Assembly: GCA_937927975.1 (NCBI GenBank)
Contig: CALEZT010000088.1
Span: 62,001-126,000 of the forward strand
DNA: 64,000 nt
Reading direction: 5' to 3'
Origin: an uncultured Phycisphaerales bacterium
GTDB lineage: Bacteria; Planctomycetota; Phycisphaerae; Sedimentisphaerales; Anaerobacaceae
Part shown: in pieces, positions 26,101-34,781 of the stretch
How positions within the stretch are numbered: position 1 is the first letter of the stretch
Layout: each line of letters opens with the position of its first letter
Translations under genes and position numbers: made by a program
Notes under the pieces: model-generated
Told to the model about the DNA's origin: nothing
Database searches by the model: none
Seen by the model: the letters and a program-made list of their open reading frames with translations, nothing else

Positions 26101-27612
26101 TCAGGGCGTCGCCCGTCGCGTCTCGCGAGGCGATCGCCGGGTGGAAACCTCACACGAGACCTCGCCCGCAACGCGTCCGGGCCTGGATTCGATCTCGGTC
26201 TCGATCTGCTGGAGAATGCCGTTGACCCGGTTCAACTGCTGATCGAGCGGATATCGCTGCTCCACGAACCGGCGATACTGCTCCGGCTCATACTCGCGAG
26301 CCAACACGTGTTCGCAGAACTGCTCGGCGATGTTGAACAGGTGCTTGGGAGGGAACAGCTTGTCGGCCCCCGGGAAGTTGTGAACGATGGGCTTCAGGCC
26401 GCAAGCCATGCCCGCCAACAGGGCCTCGATCTGGTCTTCTCCGATGCCGCAGGCGACGATGTAATGCTTGTCGCTGAGCCAGCCGTTCAGTTCGCCGTAC
26501 GAGGGCTCGAACGTGATGACGTCGGTCAAGTCCAACGTGCGGACCATATGACGGACGTACTGCTCCAGGATAGGGCTCTCGAACGAACCCGCGAACGACA
26601 GCCGGTATCCTGGGTCGAGGTAGTGCAGCTTCTGCATGCACTGAACCAGAAACGCGGGATTGGCCTGCATGGTCAGACAGCCGATGCAGGCGAGGTTCTT
26701 GCCCCGCTCCCGCCGGCGAAGCGCATACCGTTCGAGGTTGACGCCGTTGGGCACAACGACCAGTCGAGTTCGATTGTGAATGTCCGGCACCTGCTCGACC
26801 AGAACCTCCTCCACCGCGGAACTGCCGATCTGAACCAGGATGCTGACGTTCTCCCATCGCACGTCCTTGGCCCATCGATCGCACAGGTCCGATCTCCGAA
26901 CGCTGACGACAATCCGGGCATCGCCTCTGAGCCTGGAGGCCTCCACAGCCATCGGTCCGCCCCCGTCGAACCAGGCGATGTCGCTCCATCGCAACAGGCT
27001 GGCCATGGCGTCGTGAGAAGCGTCGGACTCGGACACCAAGCCAAGACCCTGATAGTATTCGGTCTGGAACCGTTCCTGCACGAATTCGCAGATCTCGGCC
27101 AACACCCCGTCCCCCCCGGCGCCGGCGCGGAAGAACGCCACTTTGGGCCGCTTGCTGCGGATCACCTCGAGCATCGGCGTAAGCACTTCCTGCTCGGGCC
27201 ACAGGCGACGAGACCGAAGCAGCACGTCGATGGCCAGACCCGCCCTCCCCTGATCCAGGAGCAACGTGGCGGTTCGGTTCAGCACGTCGATGCTCAGAAT
27301 GCCCAACTGCTCCATGGAGTCGAACAACGCAACGGCCTCCGCGGCTCGCCCGCCGGCCAGATAAGCCTCCACCAGATTCCACACGATCTCCGCGCTGTCG
27401 GCCTTGACGCTTCGCGCCTTGATCAGACAGCCGATCGCGTCCTCAGTCTGCCCCAGGCAATGCAGGATCGCGCCGGCATCGTTGAGGGCCTGAGGATCAT
27501 TCGGCGCCAGGCGCAGGTGCTCGCGGATGCAGTGGAGCCCTTCCTGGTGCCGGCCGGCCGTGGCCAGTTCCAGTCCCCGTTGATAATGGTTCAAACCCGT
27601 CTGAGTCGTCAT
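26101..27612 (-). CDS. TPR / GT-B-type glycosyltransferase, first gene of the glycan run
   Basis: 503 aa. Residues 5-150 are TPR repeats (YQRGLELATAGRHQEGLHCI, ALNDAGAILHCLGQTEDAIG). Residues 165-480 read as a GT-B glycosyltransferase: VVVPNGVNLERYALRRR is the usual acceptor/donor hinge, RLSFAGSFESPILEQYV and ACGIGEDQIEALLAGMACGL are the donor-site helix region. ATG 27612 has GGGAG upstream; a GTG at 27642 is an alternative. A sigma-54-type promoter lies at 27669-27684. TPR-linked GT-B enzymes can act on proteins (OGT-like arrangement), so direct protein glycosylation is possible. Confidence 0.83.
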   Translation of the reverse strand: MTTQTGLNHYQRGLELATAGRHQEGLHCIREHLRLAPNDPQALNDAGAILHCLGQTEDAIGCLIKARSVKADSAEIVWNLVEAYLAGGRAAEAVALFDSMEQLGILSIDVLNRTATLLLDQGRAGLAIDVLLRSRRLWPEQEVLTPMLEVIRSKRPKVAFFRAGAGGDGVLAEICEFVQERFQTEYYQGLGLVSESDASHDAMASLLRWSDIAWFDGGGPMAVEASRLRGDARIVVSVRRSDLCDRWAKDVRWENVSILVQIGSSAVEEVLVEQVPDIHNRTRLVVVPNGVNLERYALRRRERGKNLACIGCLTMQANPAFLVQCMQKLHYLDPGYRLSFAGSFESPILEQYVRHMVRTLDLTDVITFEPSYGELNGWLSDKHYIVACGIGEDQIEALLAGMACGLKPIVHNFPGADKLFPPKHLFNIAEQFCEHVLAREYEPEQYRRFVEQRYPLDQQLNRVNGILQQIETEIESRPGRVAGEVSCEVSTRRSPRETRRATP

Positions 27613-27668
27613 CCCTTGTGCTCCCTTCTTGGCAACTGTCACAGGACGATCAGTATCCGCCCCAGTAC

Positions 27669-27684
27669 TGCAAACCGCATGCCG
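27669..27684 (-). promoter_or_regulatory. Candidate sigma-54 (-24/-12) promoter for the glycan run
   Basis: Read on the minus strand: CGGCAT, five bases, TTGCA. This matches the TGGCAY-N5-TTGCW consensus at all positions but the first, with exact GG-to-GC spacing. It lies about 57 bp upstream of the first glycan gene, in the 185-bp gap after flgL. Confidence 0.6.
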
Positions 27685-27797
27685 ACCCCAGAAAATGCGA
27701 TCATGAATCCTCCCGCGGCGGCCTCCCTCTTCTCCGCTGGATAGAAATCACACGCCCGCGTATGCAAACCAGTCGGCCCTCGAACCAAACCCCGCCG

Positions 27798-28985
27798 TCA
27801 GTATATGAAATCCAGCAGCGACATGCTCATGAGCTTGCCTGCCACCGAGAGGGACATCTGGTAGAGCACCTCGCGGCGCGACAAATCGATCGCAATCTGC
27901 GCGATGTCGGCTTCCTGCAACCGCGTGGTCTCGTCCTTGGTGTCGAATTCCATGTCCTCCAGATTGTTGCTGAGCGTACTGAGAAAACCGATCTTCGAGC
28001 CGGTGGACACTTCCTTCTGAACCAGGAGATGGCGGACCTCCTCGACGGCGGCGACGCACTCGTCCACATAATTGAGCAGTTCCTGGGTATTCAGGCCGCG
28101 TTCGTTCTGCAGGAGGTCGCGCAGGCTGATCAGCGTGTTGAACACATTGTACGTGCCGGGAACCCGGACCAGCTCGATCCCTGTGTTGTTGATGCCGGTG
28201 GTGTCGACGTACAGGACGCGCCCCGTGCGGGAGTCGGTCACGGCCTGATTGGTCGATCCCCCCGCAGGCACGGTCACGAACGTGGCGCCGTCGTCGATGG
28301 AGATGCGGTAGTTGGCCCCGTCGTGCTCGACGGTCATCCAGACGTCGCCCTGCACGTTGGATGTTCCGGTCCCCGCGGCGGCGCCGCTGCCGCCGAGGAA
28401 GATCGGGGTCTGGCGATCGTTGGCGTGAAAGACTTCGTCTCCGACGTGGTAGCTCTCGATCTGCAATCCCGGCGCGACGTCCACATAGCGGGACGCATTG
28501 CTCCCCTGATACGCGACCGACACGATGCGTCCTCCCTCGCGATGGACTGTGTAAGGGGCGATGCTGGTGTCGTTGCCCCCGAAGAGATACTGGCTGGCGT
28601 GCTTGGTGTTGGCCAGGGACACCAACTGCTCGAGACTGTTGTTCAGCTTGTCGGCGATGCGCTTCTGCCCCTCGGAGTCGTGAACGCCTCCGACGATCTG
28701 CGTCAGCAGAGTCAAAGTGGAGGCCAACTCGGTGGACATGTCCCCGATGATCGTCGAGGAGATCTCCAGATTGCCGATCAGTTCCATGACGTTCTCTTTA
28801 TAGCTCTGCAGGGATCGCTCCTGCGAGTTGAGCCCCAGGATCCGATAGGCGTCCGAAGGACTGTCGGACCCGCGGTTGACCCGGTTGCCGCTGGCTGCCT
28901 GCTCCTGCAATTGGAGAATCGCTTTTCCGTGCAGGCCCAGAGCGTAGGAAATGCTGCTGTAAATGCTGGTGAGTGATCCACTCAT
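27798..28985 (-). CDS. flgL: Flagellar hook-filament junction protein FlgL
   Basis: 395 aa. The N-terminal helix has ILQLQEQAASGNRVNRGSDS, the flagellin-family motif used in FlgL. The C-terminus LSRREVLYQMSLSVAGKLM is the matching helix that packs in the coiled-coil core. The central 200 residues form the variable domain. FlgL is exported by the flagellar type III system and joins FlgK to the filament. Start ATG 28985 has AGAGG upstream. It is the last gene of the hook operon, 9 nt after flgK. Confidence 0.93.
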   Translation of the reverse strand: MSGSLTSIYSSISYALGLHGKAILQLQEQAASGNRVNRGSDSPSDAYRILGLNSQERSLQSYKENVMELIGNLEISSTIIGDMSTELASTLTLLTQIVGGVHDSEGQKRIADKLNNSLEQLVSLANTKHASQYLFGGNDTSIAPYTVHREGGRIVSVAYQGSNASRYVDVAPGLQIESYHVGDEVFHANDRQTPIFLGGSGAAAGTGTSNVQGDVWMTVEHDGANYRISIDDGATFVTVPAGGSTNQAVTDSRTGRVLYVDTTGINNTGIELVRVPGTYNVFNTLISLRDLLQNERGLNTQELLNYVDECVAAVEEVRHLLVQKEVSTGSKIGFLSTLSNNLEDMEFDTKDETTRLQEADIAQIAIDLSRREVLYQMSLSVAGKLMSMSLLDFIY

Positions 28986-28994
28986 GATCGCCTC

Positions 28995-30965
28995 TCAAAC
29001 CATGTCCATCAACGTGTTCATAACTGACTGAAGAGTGCTCAGGTACTTGGCCACCGCCTGGAACATCTTCTCGAAGATCATCAACTGGGCCGCTTCGTCG
29101 TTGATGTTGACGTCGCTGATTTCGCTTCGCCGGTTTTCGAGGTTCTGAATCATCGCCTCGACGTTGGACTGTCGGGACTCGCGCAGATCAACCTGCTGCC
29201 CGATGTTCGCCACGATGCGATGGTAATATTCGCTGGGGGTCATGCCGGTGAGGCTGTCCAACCCCTGGTCCCGCACGGCCGCCAACCGCAAGGCCGCGAC
29301 GTTGTCCGTCAGGTCCGCGCCGTACGCGGTGGCGATCCGGTCCGGCGTTGCCGCGATGCCGTCCACCAACTGCATCTTGTCGGCGCTGTTCCCCGAGAAG
29401 AATGTGTTCATGCCTGCGGCCGCCAGAAACCCCGACGTGTCGGAGGTCGCCAGCCCCTGGGTTTGGAAGGAATCCCCTGCATTCAAGTCGCCGGTGCTGA
29501 CGGAGATCTGAATGCCGTTGAGGAGTTCGATGACGTCGCCCGCGGCGTACCCGGCCCCGATGTTCACCGTACTGACGAGATCCCCGTTTCCATCGGTCAC
29601 GTCGAGCCGGAGATTGCCGTTTCCGACGCTGCCGGCGCCCGCCACCGTGAAAGTGAACGTATCGTTCTGCTCCCCCCTGTAAATACCCGAGAGAGTAACC
29701 GTCGGGGGCGAAGCCGCGGTGAGCGTAGCAGCCGTCGGCTCCGGCACGACGGCCGGGATGAAATCGAACTTGGATCCCAGGTCGGCCACAATATGCAGTC
29801 GAGACGAGACAATCGAAGCGTTCAGGCCGGGAATCGCGTTGATCTTCGCGGCAATCGTCTGCGACGTGTCGAGCGGCGCGCCGGAGGCGTTCACGTCGAT
29901 CGCATATCGGTCGATTTCCCCCGTGGCGGTGTTCGTCACGCGGATATAGAAGGTCCCGTCCGTCACGCCCGCGTCCTTGGCGACCAGCGAACTCGCGTCG
30001 AGGGTCCCGCCGCTGAGCTCCGTGAACGAGCCGTTGACGCCCAATCCCTGGACATGGATCTGATTCACGCTGGCGACGATCGCCTTGGCCAGATTGTCCA
30101 GATCGGTCGCGATCCCCTGGAGCGACTCGTTCTTCAACGTCATCAGGCCGCCGAGCCGACCGCCCTGCACGGTCAGGCTGTACCCGCTGCTGCTGCCCGC
30201 CGAAACCCCGAGCGAACCGTCGTCTCGAAGACCGACCTGAATCTGCACGGTGATCGCCCCTGTAACGACCGGAAGCCCCCCGATGGAGACATCGACGATG
30301 CCGTACTCGCGTTGCGTCGTCTCCACGCTCGCCAACTTCGCCAGTTCCACGATCAACTGATCGCGGTGATCGCGAAGGTTGTTGGCCTGCCCCTGGCTGA
30401 TCTCGATGACCTGGATCTTGCCGTTGAGCTCCGCAATCTGCTGGGTCAAAGAGTTGATCGATTCGCCGGTGTTCTTCGCCTCGAGCACAACCTGATCCTC
30501 GAGGTTGCTCAGGGACGCACCCATGCGACGGAATTCGCTGCACATGACCTCCGCGGAACTGATCACGTCGTTGCGCCACACCCGCTCCAAAGGATGGGCG
30601 GCCAGCCCTCGCAAGGAGTCGAAAAACGCGTCGATGGTCGCGTTCAGGCCGCTGCCCTCGGCGAACTCACCGAACGTCGTCTCCACCGCGGTCAGAATGG
30701 ACAATTCCTGCGAGATCTGCGCATAGGTGGAGCCTTGCTGCATGATCTCCGACTCCAGCAACTTGTCGATCAGCCGCGTCACGCCGGCAATGTCCACTCC
30801 CGCGCCCACCGCGTTCTGCGCCATCTTGCCGTAGGTCGTCGGAGTGAGTTCCACTCTCTGGCGATGGTATCCGTCCGTGGAGGCGTTGGCGATGTTGTTT
30901 CCGATCACCTCCAGCGCGCCGGACGCTGCGTTGAGACCACTGAGTCCTATCGAGAAATTCTGCAT
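28995..30965 (-). CDS. flgK: Flagellar hook-associated protein 1 FlgK
   Basis: 656 aa. The N-terminus SIGLSGLNAASGALEVIGNN with IANASTDGYHRQR is the flagellar rod/hook signature, and the C-terminus LRESRQSNVEAMIQNLENRR with QLMIFEKMFQAVAKYL is the FlgK end helix. LTQQIAELNGKIQVIEISQG lies in the conserved coil. It forms the first junction layer on the hook. The start has AGGACGGAACG upstream. The length is in the usual 550-650 range. Export probably needs the FlgN-type protein encoded next door. Confidence 0.95.
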   Translation of the reverse strand: MQNFSIGLSGLNAASGALEVIGNNIANASTDGYHRQRVELTPTTYGKMAQNAVGAGVDIAGVTRLIDKLLESEIMQQGSTYAQISQELSILTAVETTFGEFAEGSGLNATIDAFFDSLRGLAAHPLERVWRNDVISSAEVMCSEFRRMGASLSNLEDQVVLEAKNTGESINSLTQQIAELNGKIQVIEISQGQANNLRDHRDQLIVELAKLASVETTQREYGIVDVSIGGLPVVTGAITVQIQVGLRDDGSLGVSAGSSSGYSLTVQGGRLGGLMTLKNESLQGIATDLDNLAKAIVASVNQIHVQGLGVNGSFTELSGGTLDASSLVAKDAGVTDGTFYIRVTNTATGEIDRYAIDVNASGAPLDTSQTIAAKINAIPGLNASIVSSRLHIVADLGSKFDFIPAVVPEPTAATLTAASPPTVTLSGIYRGEQNDTFTFTVAGAGSVGNGNLRLDVTDGNGDLVSTVNIGAGYAAGDVIELLNGIQISVSTGDLNAGDSFQTQGLATSDTSGFLAAAGMNTFFSGNSADKMQLVDGIAATPDRIATAYGADLTDNVAALRLAAVRDQGLDSLTGMTPSEYYHRIVANIGQQVDLRESRQSNVEAMIQNLENRRSEISDVNINDEAAQLMIFEKMFQAVAKYLSTLQSVMNTLMDMV

Positions 30966-30998
30966 CGTTCCGTCCTGGTCGCGGCGTCCGTCCGCCCG

Positions 30999-31553
30999 TC
31001 AAAACTGCATGTTCAACAGCGCCACGCCCGTCGGATGTCGGGCGGTGCCCGTGGGACTGTAGGTTGTGCCCGTCTTGCCGTCGGGACCGAGAAAGACGCG
31101 CAACAACGACCGGTTGAATTTCGCGCAGTCCGCGATCAGCAGGCTCGTCAGAGTGTGTTCTCGCTTCAACCGGGCGATCAGAAGCTTCAGTCGTGTCTGG
31201 CGTTCCGCCAGGGCCGACCGGTCCGATTCCGCCAGCCGGGGCAGAAGTCCCGACAATGTCAGATCCCCTTCAGACGCCCCCAAAGCCGCCGCCAACTCCC
31301 GACGCAGCTCCTGCCGCCGACGCTCCGTGACGGCATACGCCTGTCCCTGTTCGTGGATTTCCAGCAACTGCTGCTGAAGCGCTTCGTCGTCGCGTCTGAT
31401 CAGAAAACCGCGGAGCGCGTCGAGCCGCAACAGAGTGGCCTCGATGTGCCGAACGTCGTCGTCGAGCACCTCCAGCAACGCAGCCACTCGCGTCTGAATC
31501 GCCGGATCCGGTCGATCCCGTCGGGGGCTCCCTTTTGTCGTCGCCAATGCCAT
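30999..31553 (-). CDS. flgN: Flagellar export chaperone FlgN-like
   Basis: 184 aa, mainly helical: AALLEVLDDDVRHIEATLLR near the start, EIHEQGQAYAVTERRRQELR in the middle, and KREHTLTSLLIADCAKFNRS before a short glycine-rich tail (YSPTG). FlgN keeps FlgK and FlgL unfolded for export. The tail and the position directly before flgK match FlgN in other bacteria. ATG 31553 has AGGA upstream; the gap to flgJ is 2 nt. Confidence 0.8.
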   Translation of the reverse strand: MALATTKGSPRRDRPDPAIQTRVAALLEVLDDDVRHIEATLLRLDALRGFLIRRDDEALQQQLLEIHEQGQAYAVTERRRQELRRELAAALGASEGDLTLSGLLPRLAESDRSALAERQTRLKLLIARLKREHTLTSLLIADCAKFNRSLLRVFLGPDGKTGTTYSPTGTARHPTGVALLNMQF

Positions 31554-31555
31554 CG

Positions 31556-31975
31556 CTACAATTCCTCGTCAATGGATCCTGCGGGGTCCACGGGGCCCTG
31601 CATCTGCTTGATGTACCGGTAGACGTCTTTCCAGAGCCCGAAGCCGCCTTTGTCGGCGACATCCTGAGCGAGGTAAAGCCAGAACATGCCTCGCACCTGC
31701 TGCGATCCGCTGTCCTGGTCGTCGAAACCGCTGTCTTCGATCGAGTTCTGCACCTGTTCGAACAGCTTGGTCAGGAGGACCGATTCGAAGTCCTTCCCGA
31801 TCTGCTTCTCCTTCTCGTCGCTCAAGGGACTCGACGCGGCCCGATCGGTGTTCAGCGTCTCTCCCATCGCCTGGGCGTTCCGTCGGGAACGGAGGGATAC
31901 GCTGTAGGGAGTCCGCTCGGGCGCCTGCGACAGAGGCAGGGACACCGGCATTCCTATCGATTCGACACCGTCCAT
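31556..31975 (-). CDS. flgJ: Rod-binding protein FlgJ, N-terminal domain only
   Basis: 139 aa. DFESVLLTKLFEQVQNSI and MFWLYLAQDVADKGGFGLWKD match the FlgJ rod-cap domain. The C-terminal muramidase domain of proteobacterial FlgJ is absent, as in many other phyla, where a separate lytic enzyme does that job. It lies between flgI and flgN with gaps of 10 and 2 nt. Start has GGAG 7 nt upstream. Confidence 0.88.
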   Translation of the reverse strand: MDGVESIGMPVSLPLSQAPERTPYSVSLRSRRNAQAMGETLNTDRAASSPLSDEKEKQIGKDFESVLLTKLFEQVQNSIEDSGFDDQDSGSQQVRGMFWLYLAQDVADKGGFGLWKDVYRYIKQMQGPVDPAGSIDEEL

Positions 31976-31985
31976 TCGACCACTC

Positions 31986-33107
31986 CTACATGAGGATCAG
32001 CTTCGCCTGCAAGGCCCCGGCCTTCTTCAGGGCGTTGAAGATCGCGATCAAGTCCCGCGGCGAGGCTCCGATCGCGTTGAGCGCCTTGGCCAGTTCCGAC
32101 ACGGTCACCGTTCTCTCCAAGGGGATCAGATACGCGTTCTGCTCCTGCACGTCCAGCGAGGTGTCCGGGATCACTTCGGTCGTGGCGCCGTCCGTGAAGG
32201 GCGTCGTGGGCTGCGAGACTTCCGCGGATTCCTTCACCTTGACCACCAGGCTGCCCTGCGCGATGGCCACCGAGGAAATACCGACGTTCTCGCCCACGAC
32301 GATCGTGCCGGTGCGCTCGTTGATGACGATCGTCGCCGGCGCGTCGACGACCACCTCTTTGAGCGTGATCTCGTCGATGAACGGGACGATGCGCGCCGCG
32401 GTGATCTCCGGAGGAACGCCCACGCGGACTGCGCCCGCGTCGAGCACCAACGAGATCCCGGGGTACGTCTTGTTGATGACGTCGCTGATCCGCTGGGCGG
32501 TCGTGAAATCGCTGTTGCGGAGAGTCAGCGTGAGATAGCGCAGTCCGGCCGCCTGTTCGATGAAGGTGGCCAATTCGGAGCGTTCAACGATGGCTCCATC
32601 CGGAATCCGTGCGACGGTCTGATGGTTCTTCGAGAGCGTCGCCTGGCTGCCGGAGGCGGACCAGCCGCCGAGAGACACACCGCCCTGCGCCACGGCGTAC
32701 ACCTGACCGTCGAGCCCCCGCAGCGGCGTCGGCAGCAGCATGGCCCCTTGCAGGGTGTCCGCGTCCCCGAGCGAGGAGACGTCGACGTCGAGCCTCATGC
32801 CCTCGCGGTCGAACGGGCCCAGTTCGGCGGTCACCATGACCACCGCCACGTTTCCGCCCGTCAGATCCGACGGCGACAAGACCAGTCCCGAGTCGCGCAG
32901 CACGTTGGTCAGCATCTGGCGAGAGAGCAGCGTCTTGTCCCCCGTCCCGGCCAGACCGACCACCAGTCCGATGCCGGACAAGGGGTTGCTGCGAACACCC
33001 TGGATCTCGACAATATCCTTGATCCGCTCCCCTCGACCGACGCCGGCGAGGAGGAGCCACAACGCCATGACGGCAACGAAGGCGGGAATCCTGGAACCAC
33101 GCGTCAT
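31986..33107 (-). CDS. flgI: Flagellar P-ring protein FlgI
   Basis: 373 aa. A signal peptide (FVAVMALWLLLAGVGRG) is followed by RIKDIVEIQGVRSNPLSGIGL, GTGDKT and the conserved VAVVMVTAELGPF, VSSLGDADTLQGAMLL and TPLRGLDGQVYAVAQG of FlgI. ATG 33107 is preferred because GGAG lies 9 nt upstream; the ATG at 33122 has no ribosome site. FlgI forms the periplasmic ring around the rod, with FlgA as chaperone. Its presence fits a Gram-negative type envelope. Confidence 0.95.
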   Translation of the reverse strand: MTRGSRIPAFVAVMALWLLLAGVGRGERIKDIVEIQGVRSNPLSGIGLVVGLAGTGDKTLLSRQMLTNVLRDSGLVLSPSDLTGGNVAVVMVTAELGPFDREGMRLDVDVSSLGDADTLQGAMLLPTPLRGLDGQVYAVAQGGVSLGGWSASGSQATLSKNHQTVARIPDGAIVERSELATFIEQAAGLRYLTLTLRNSDFTTAQRISDVINKTYPGISLVLDAGAVRVGVPPEITAARIVPFIDEITLKEVVVDAPATIVINERTGTIVVGENVGISSVAIAQGSLVVKVKESAEVSQPTTPFTDGATTEVIPDTSLDVQEQNAYLIPLERTVTVSELAKALNAIGASPRDLIAIFNALKKAGALQAKLILM

Positions 33108-33144
33108 CCTGATGCACTCCATGGGAAAACCGTTCGAGAATCGA

Positions 33145-33762
33145 TCACCAGGGCCAGAGGACGTCGAAGATCCGCCCCACCCAGCCCGGCCGGGTATACG
33201 ACGCCGAGATGCCGCTATTCTTCGTAACGATGTGGAAATTGGCGACCTGGGCGCTTCTGACGGTGTTGTCGAACGCGATGTCGCTGGGCCGAACGATGCC
33301 GCTGACCTCGATCGTCTGAATGTCCCCGGCGATGTTGCGGTCTCGCGTGCCGATGACGACCAGGTTTCCGTTGGGCAGCACGTCGAGCACCACCACGGTG
33401 ACGCGATCCACGAAACTCCGTTCGTCCTTGTAGTCGGCCTTGCCCTTGAGCGTGTTGCTGCCGTCGGCGTCCATCTTGAAGCCGGGGATGCTCGGGAGAA
33501 TGTGGTCGATGTCCAACTGGCCGTTGAAGTTGCTGGATCTCTCCGTCTCCTTCTGGAGGTCGCGTTTGGCTTTGTTGTCCACCGTGCTCTCCTCGGCGAT
33601 CTTGATCGTCAGGATGTCCCCGATCTTCCGCGCGACATCGTCGCCGTAAACGGCCTGCATGTTCTTGTCGCGTTTGCCCCAGATCGACCCCGCGGACAGC
33701 GAGTCCGTCAGAGAGAGGATCGCGACCAGCGCCGCAAACACGATCGTTCTTGGAGTATTCAT
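33145..33762 (-). CDS. flgH: Flagellar L-ring protein FlgH (no lipobox)
   Basis: 205 aa. SIWGKRDKNMQAVYGDDVAR, VARKIGDILTIKIAEES, and KADYKDERSFVDRVTVVVLDV with NGNLVVIGTRD are FlgH signatures. A Sec signal (IVFAALVAILSLTDSLSAG) ends without any cysteine, so the usual lipoprotein anchoring of FlgH is missing. ATG 33762 has AAAGGGAATCG upstream. Lies between flgA and flgI, as in the common flgA-flgH-flgI order. Forms the outer-membrane ring. Confidence 0.92.
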   Translation of the reverse strand: MNTPRTIVFAALVAILSLTDSLSAGSIWGKRDKNMQAVYGDDVARKIGDILTIKIAEESTVDNKAKRDLQKETERSSNFNGQLDIDHILPSIPGFKMDADGSNTLKGKADYKDERSFVDRVTVVVLDVLPNGNLVVIGTRDRNIAGDIQTIEVSGIVRPSDIAFDNTVRSAQVANFHIVTKNSGISASYTRPGWVGRIFDVLWPW

Positions 33763-33785
33763 CGATTCCCTTTCGATTATGATTT

Positions 33786-34772
33786 CTACAGCGCCGGCTC
33801 GACGGTCCCGTCGGCGTTCACTTTGCACACGACGACGCGACTCGAATCGGCGTTCTTCACTTTGACAAGGTCCCCGGCCCGGCCCTCCTGCAGGGCGATG
33901 CCGTTGGCTGTGATCGTCAGGCCCGGCCGTTCGATGCGGATGACAACGCCTCGGTTGCGCTGGACCACGATAGGGGTCTGGGCCGCGACGACCAGATCCG
34001 CCCGGAGTTCCGTGTTCTCCGCCAGCTTGCGAACGGCGACGAGCCCGTACGGCGGCCTCCAGCCTGCGGGTTCCGGCCGTTCGGAAACGATCGTTTCGAT
34101 CTTCACGTCCTCCGAGGTCAGGACCGTTCCCTCGGCAATCTCCCTGGTCGTCACCGCGCGCCGCACCTGGTACTTCAGACGAAACGACAGATCCCGCACG
34201 CCGACCTCGTTTCCGTCGGCGGTCACGACGATCTGCACGGCCACCACGCCGCGCGCCTGGCTCCGGATGAAGCGGGGCGTCACCTGCAAGTCCGCAACGT
34301 CAGACGACAAGATCACGTCCTTGGGCCTGACCGGAGACACCACGTCGTGAATCCTCGGCGCCGGCGGATGCTGACGCAGGAACGTTCGACCGATCTCGAC
34401 GAGTTCCTCCGAGCTGATGACCCGGTGGAAGCGGCGAATCGCAACCGTCTCGGCGCCCGTCAGACGGACTCGGTCGGCCGGGATGCCGGAGGAGGCCAGC
34501 CGACTCAGAATCGTCGGACGATCCAGCACCGCCCGCTGTCCAGGGGTCGAGAGTTGGCCCAGGCCGATTCTGCCGGCCGCGGCCACCTGCGACGGATCGC
34601 CCCGAAGGACGCCGATCTGGCCCAGCGTCAGAAGGCTGCCTTGCACCGTGATTTCCCGAGGCAGATGGACGTGCAGCAGCGTCTCCGCAGACTCGGCCTC
34701 TTCCGCAACGAGCGACACCGCCGGCCACGCGACCACCGCCAACAACAGAATGCAGCAAAGCTCACGTCCCAT
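33786..34772 (-). CDS. flgA: Flagellar P-ring assembly chaperone FlgA
   Basis: 328 aa with an N-terminal signal peptide (CILLLAVVAWPAVSLVAEEA). The C-terminal half holds the SAF-type domain: RRAVTTREIAEGTVLTSEDV, then LAENTELRADLVVAAQ and VVQRNRGVVIRIERPGLTIT, ending VKNADSSRVVVCKVNADG. The N-terminal half (residues 30-190) is longer than in proteobacterial FlgA. AGGAG lies 6 nt upstream of the start. FlgA acts in the periplasm to help FlgI polymerise. Confidence 0.93.
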   Translation of the reverse strand: MGRELCCILLLAVVAWPAVSLVAEEAESAETLLHVHLPREITVQGSLLTLGQIGVLRGDPSQVAAAGRIGLGQLSTPGQRAVLDRPTILSRLASSGIPADRVRLTGAETVAIRRFHRVISSEELVEIGRTFLRQHPPAPRIHDVVSPVRPKDVILSSDVADLQVTPRFIRSQARGVVAVQIVVTADGNEVGVRDLSFRLKYQVRRAVTTREIAEGTVLTSEDVKIETIVSERPEPAGWRPPYGLVAVRKLAENTELRADLVVAAQTPIVVQRNRGVVIRIERPGLTITANGIALQEGRAGDLVKVKNADSSRVVVCKVNADGTVEPAL

Positions 34773-34781
34773 GGCTGTCTC

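Noticed and set aside
27639..27704. 21-codon open frame with GGAGG upstream, ending GTGA at a possible start of the first glycan gene
   Set aside because: It overlaps the candidate promoter and would lie mostly upstream of its transcript start. Too short to judge.
24379..27744. Over 1100-codon plus-strand open frame opposite the glycosyltransferase genes
   Set aside because: Low-complexity, Arg/His-rich translation typical of antisense frames in GC-rich DNA. The minus-strand genes have clear domains.
27763..27778. Second TTTGCA-containing sequence after flgL as a sigma-54 promoter
   Set aside because: The -24 part reads GGCCGA, not TGGCAC, so the alignment fails.
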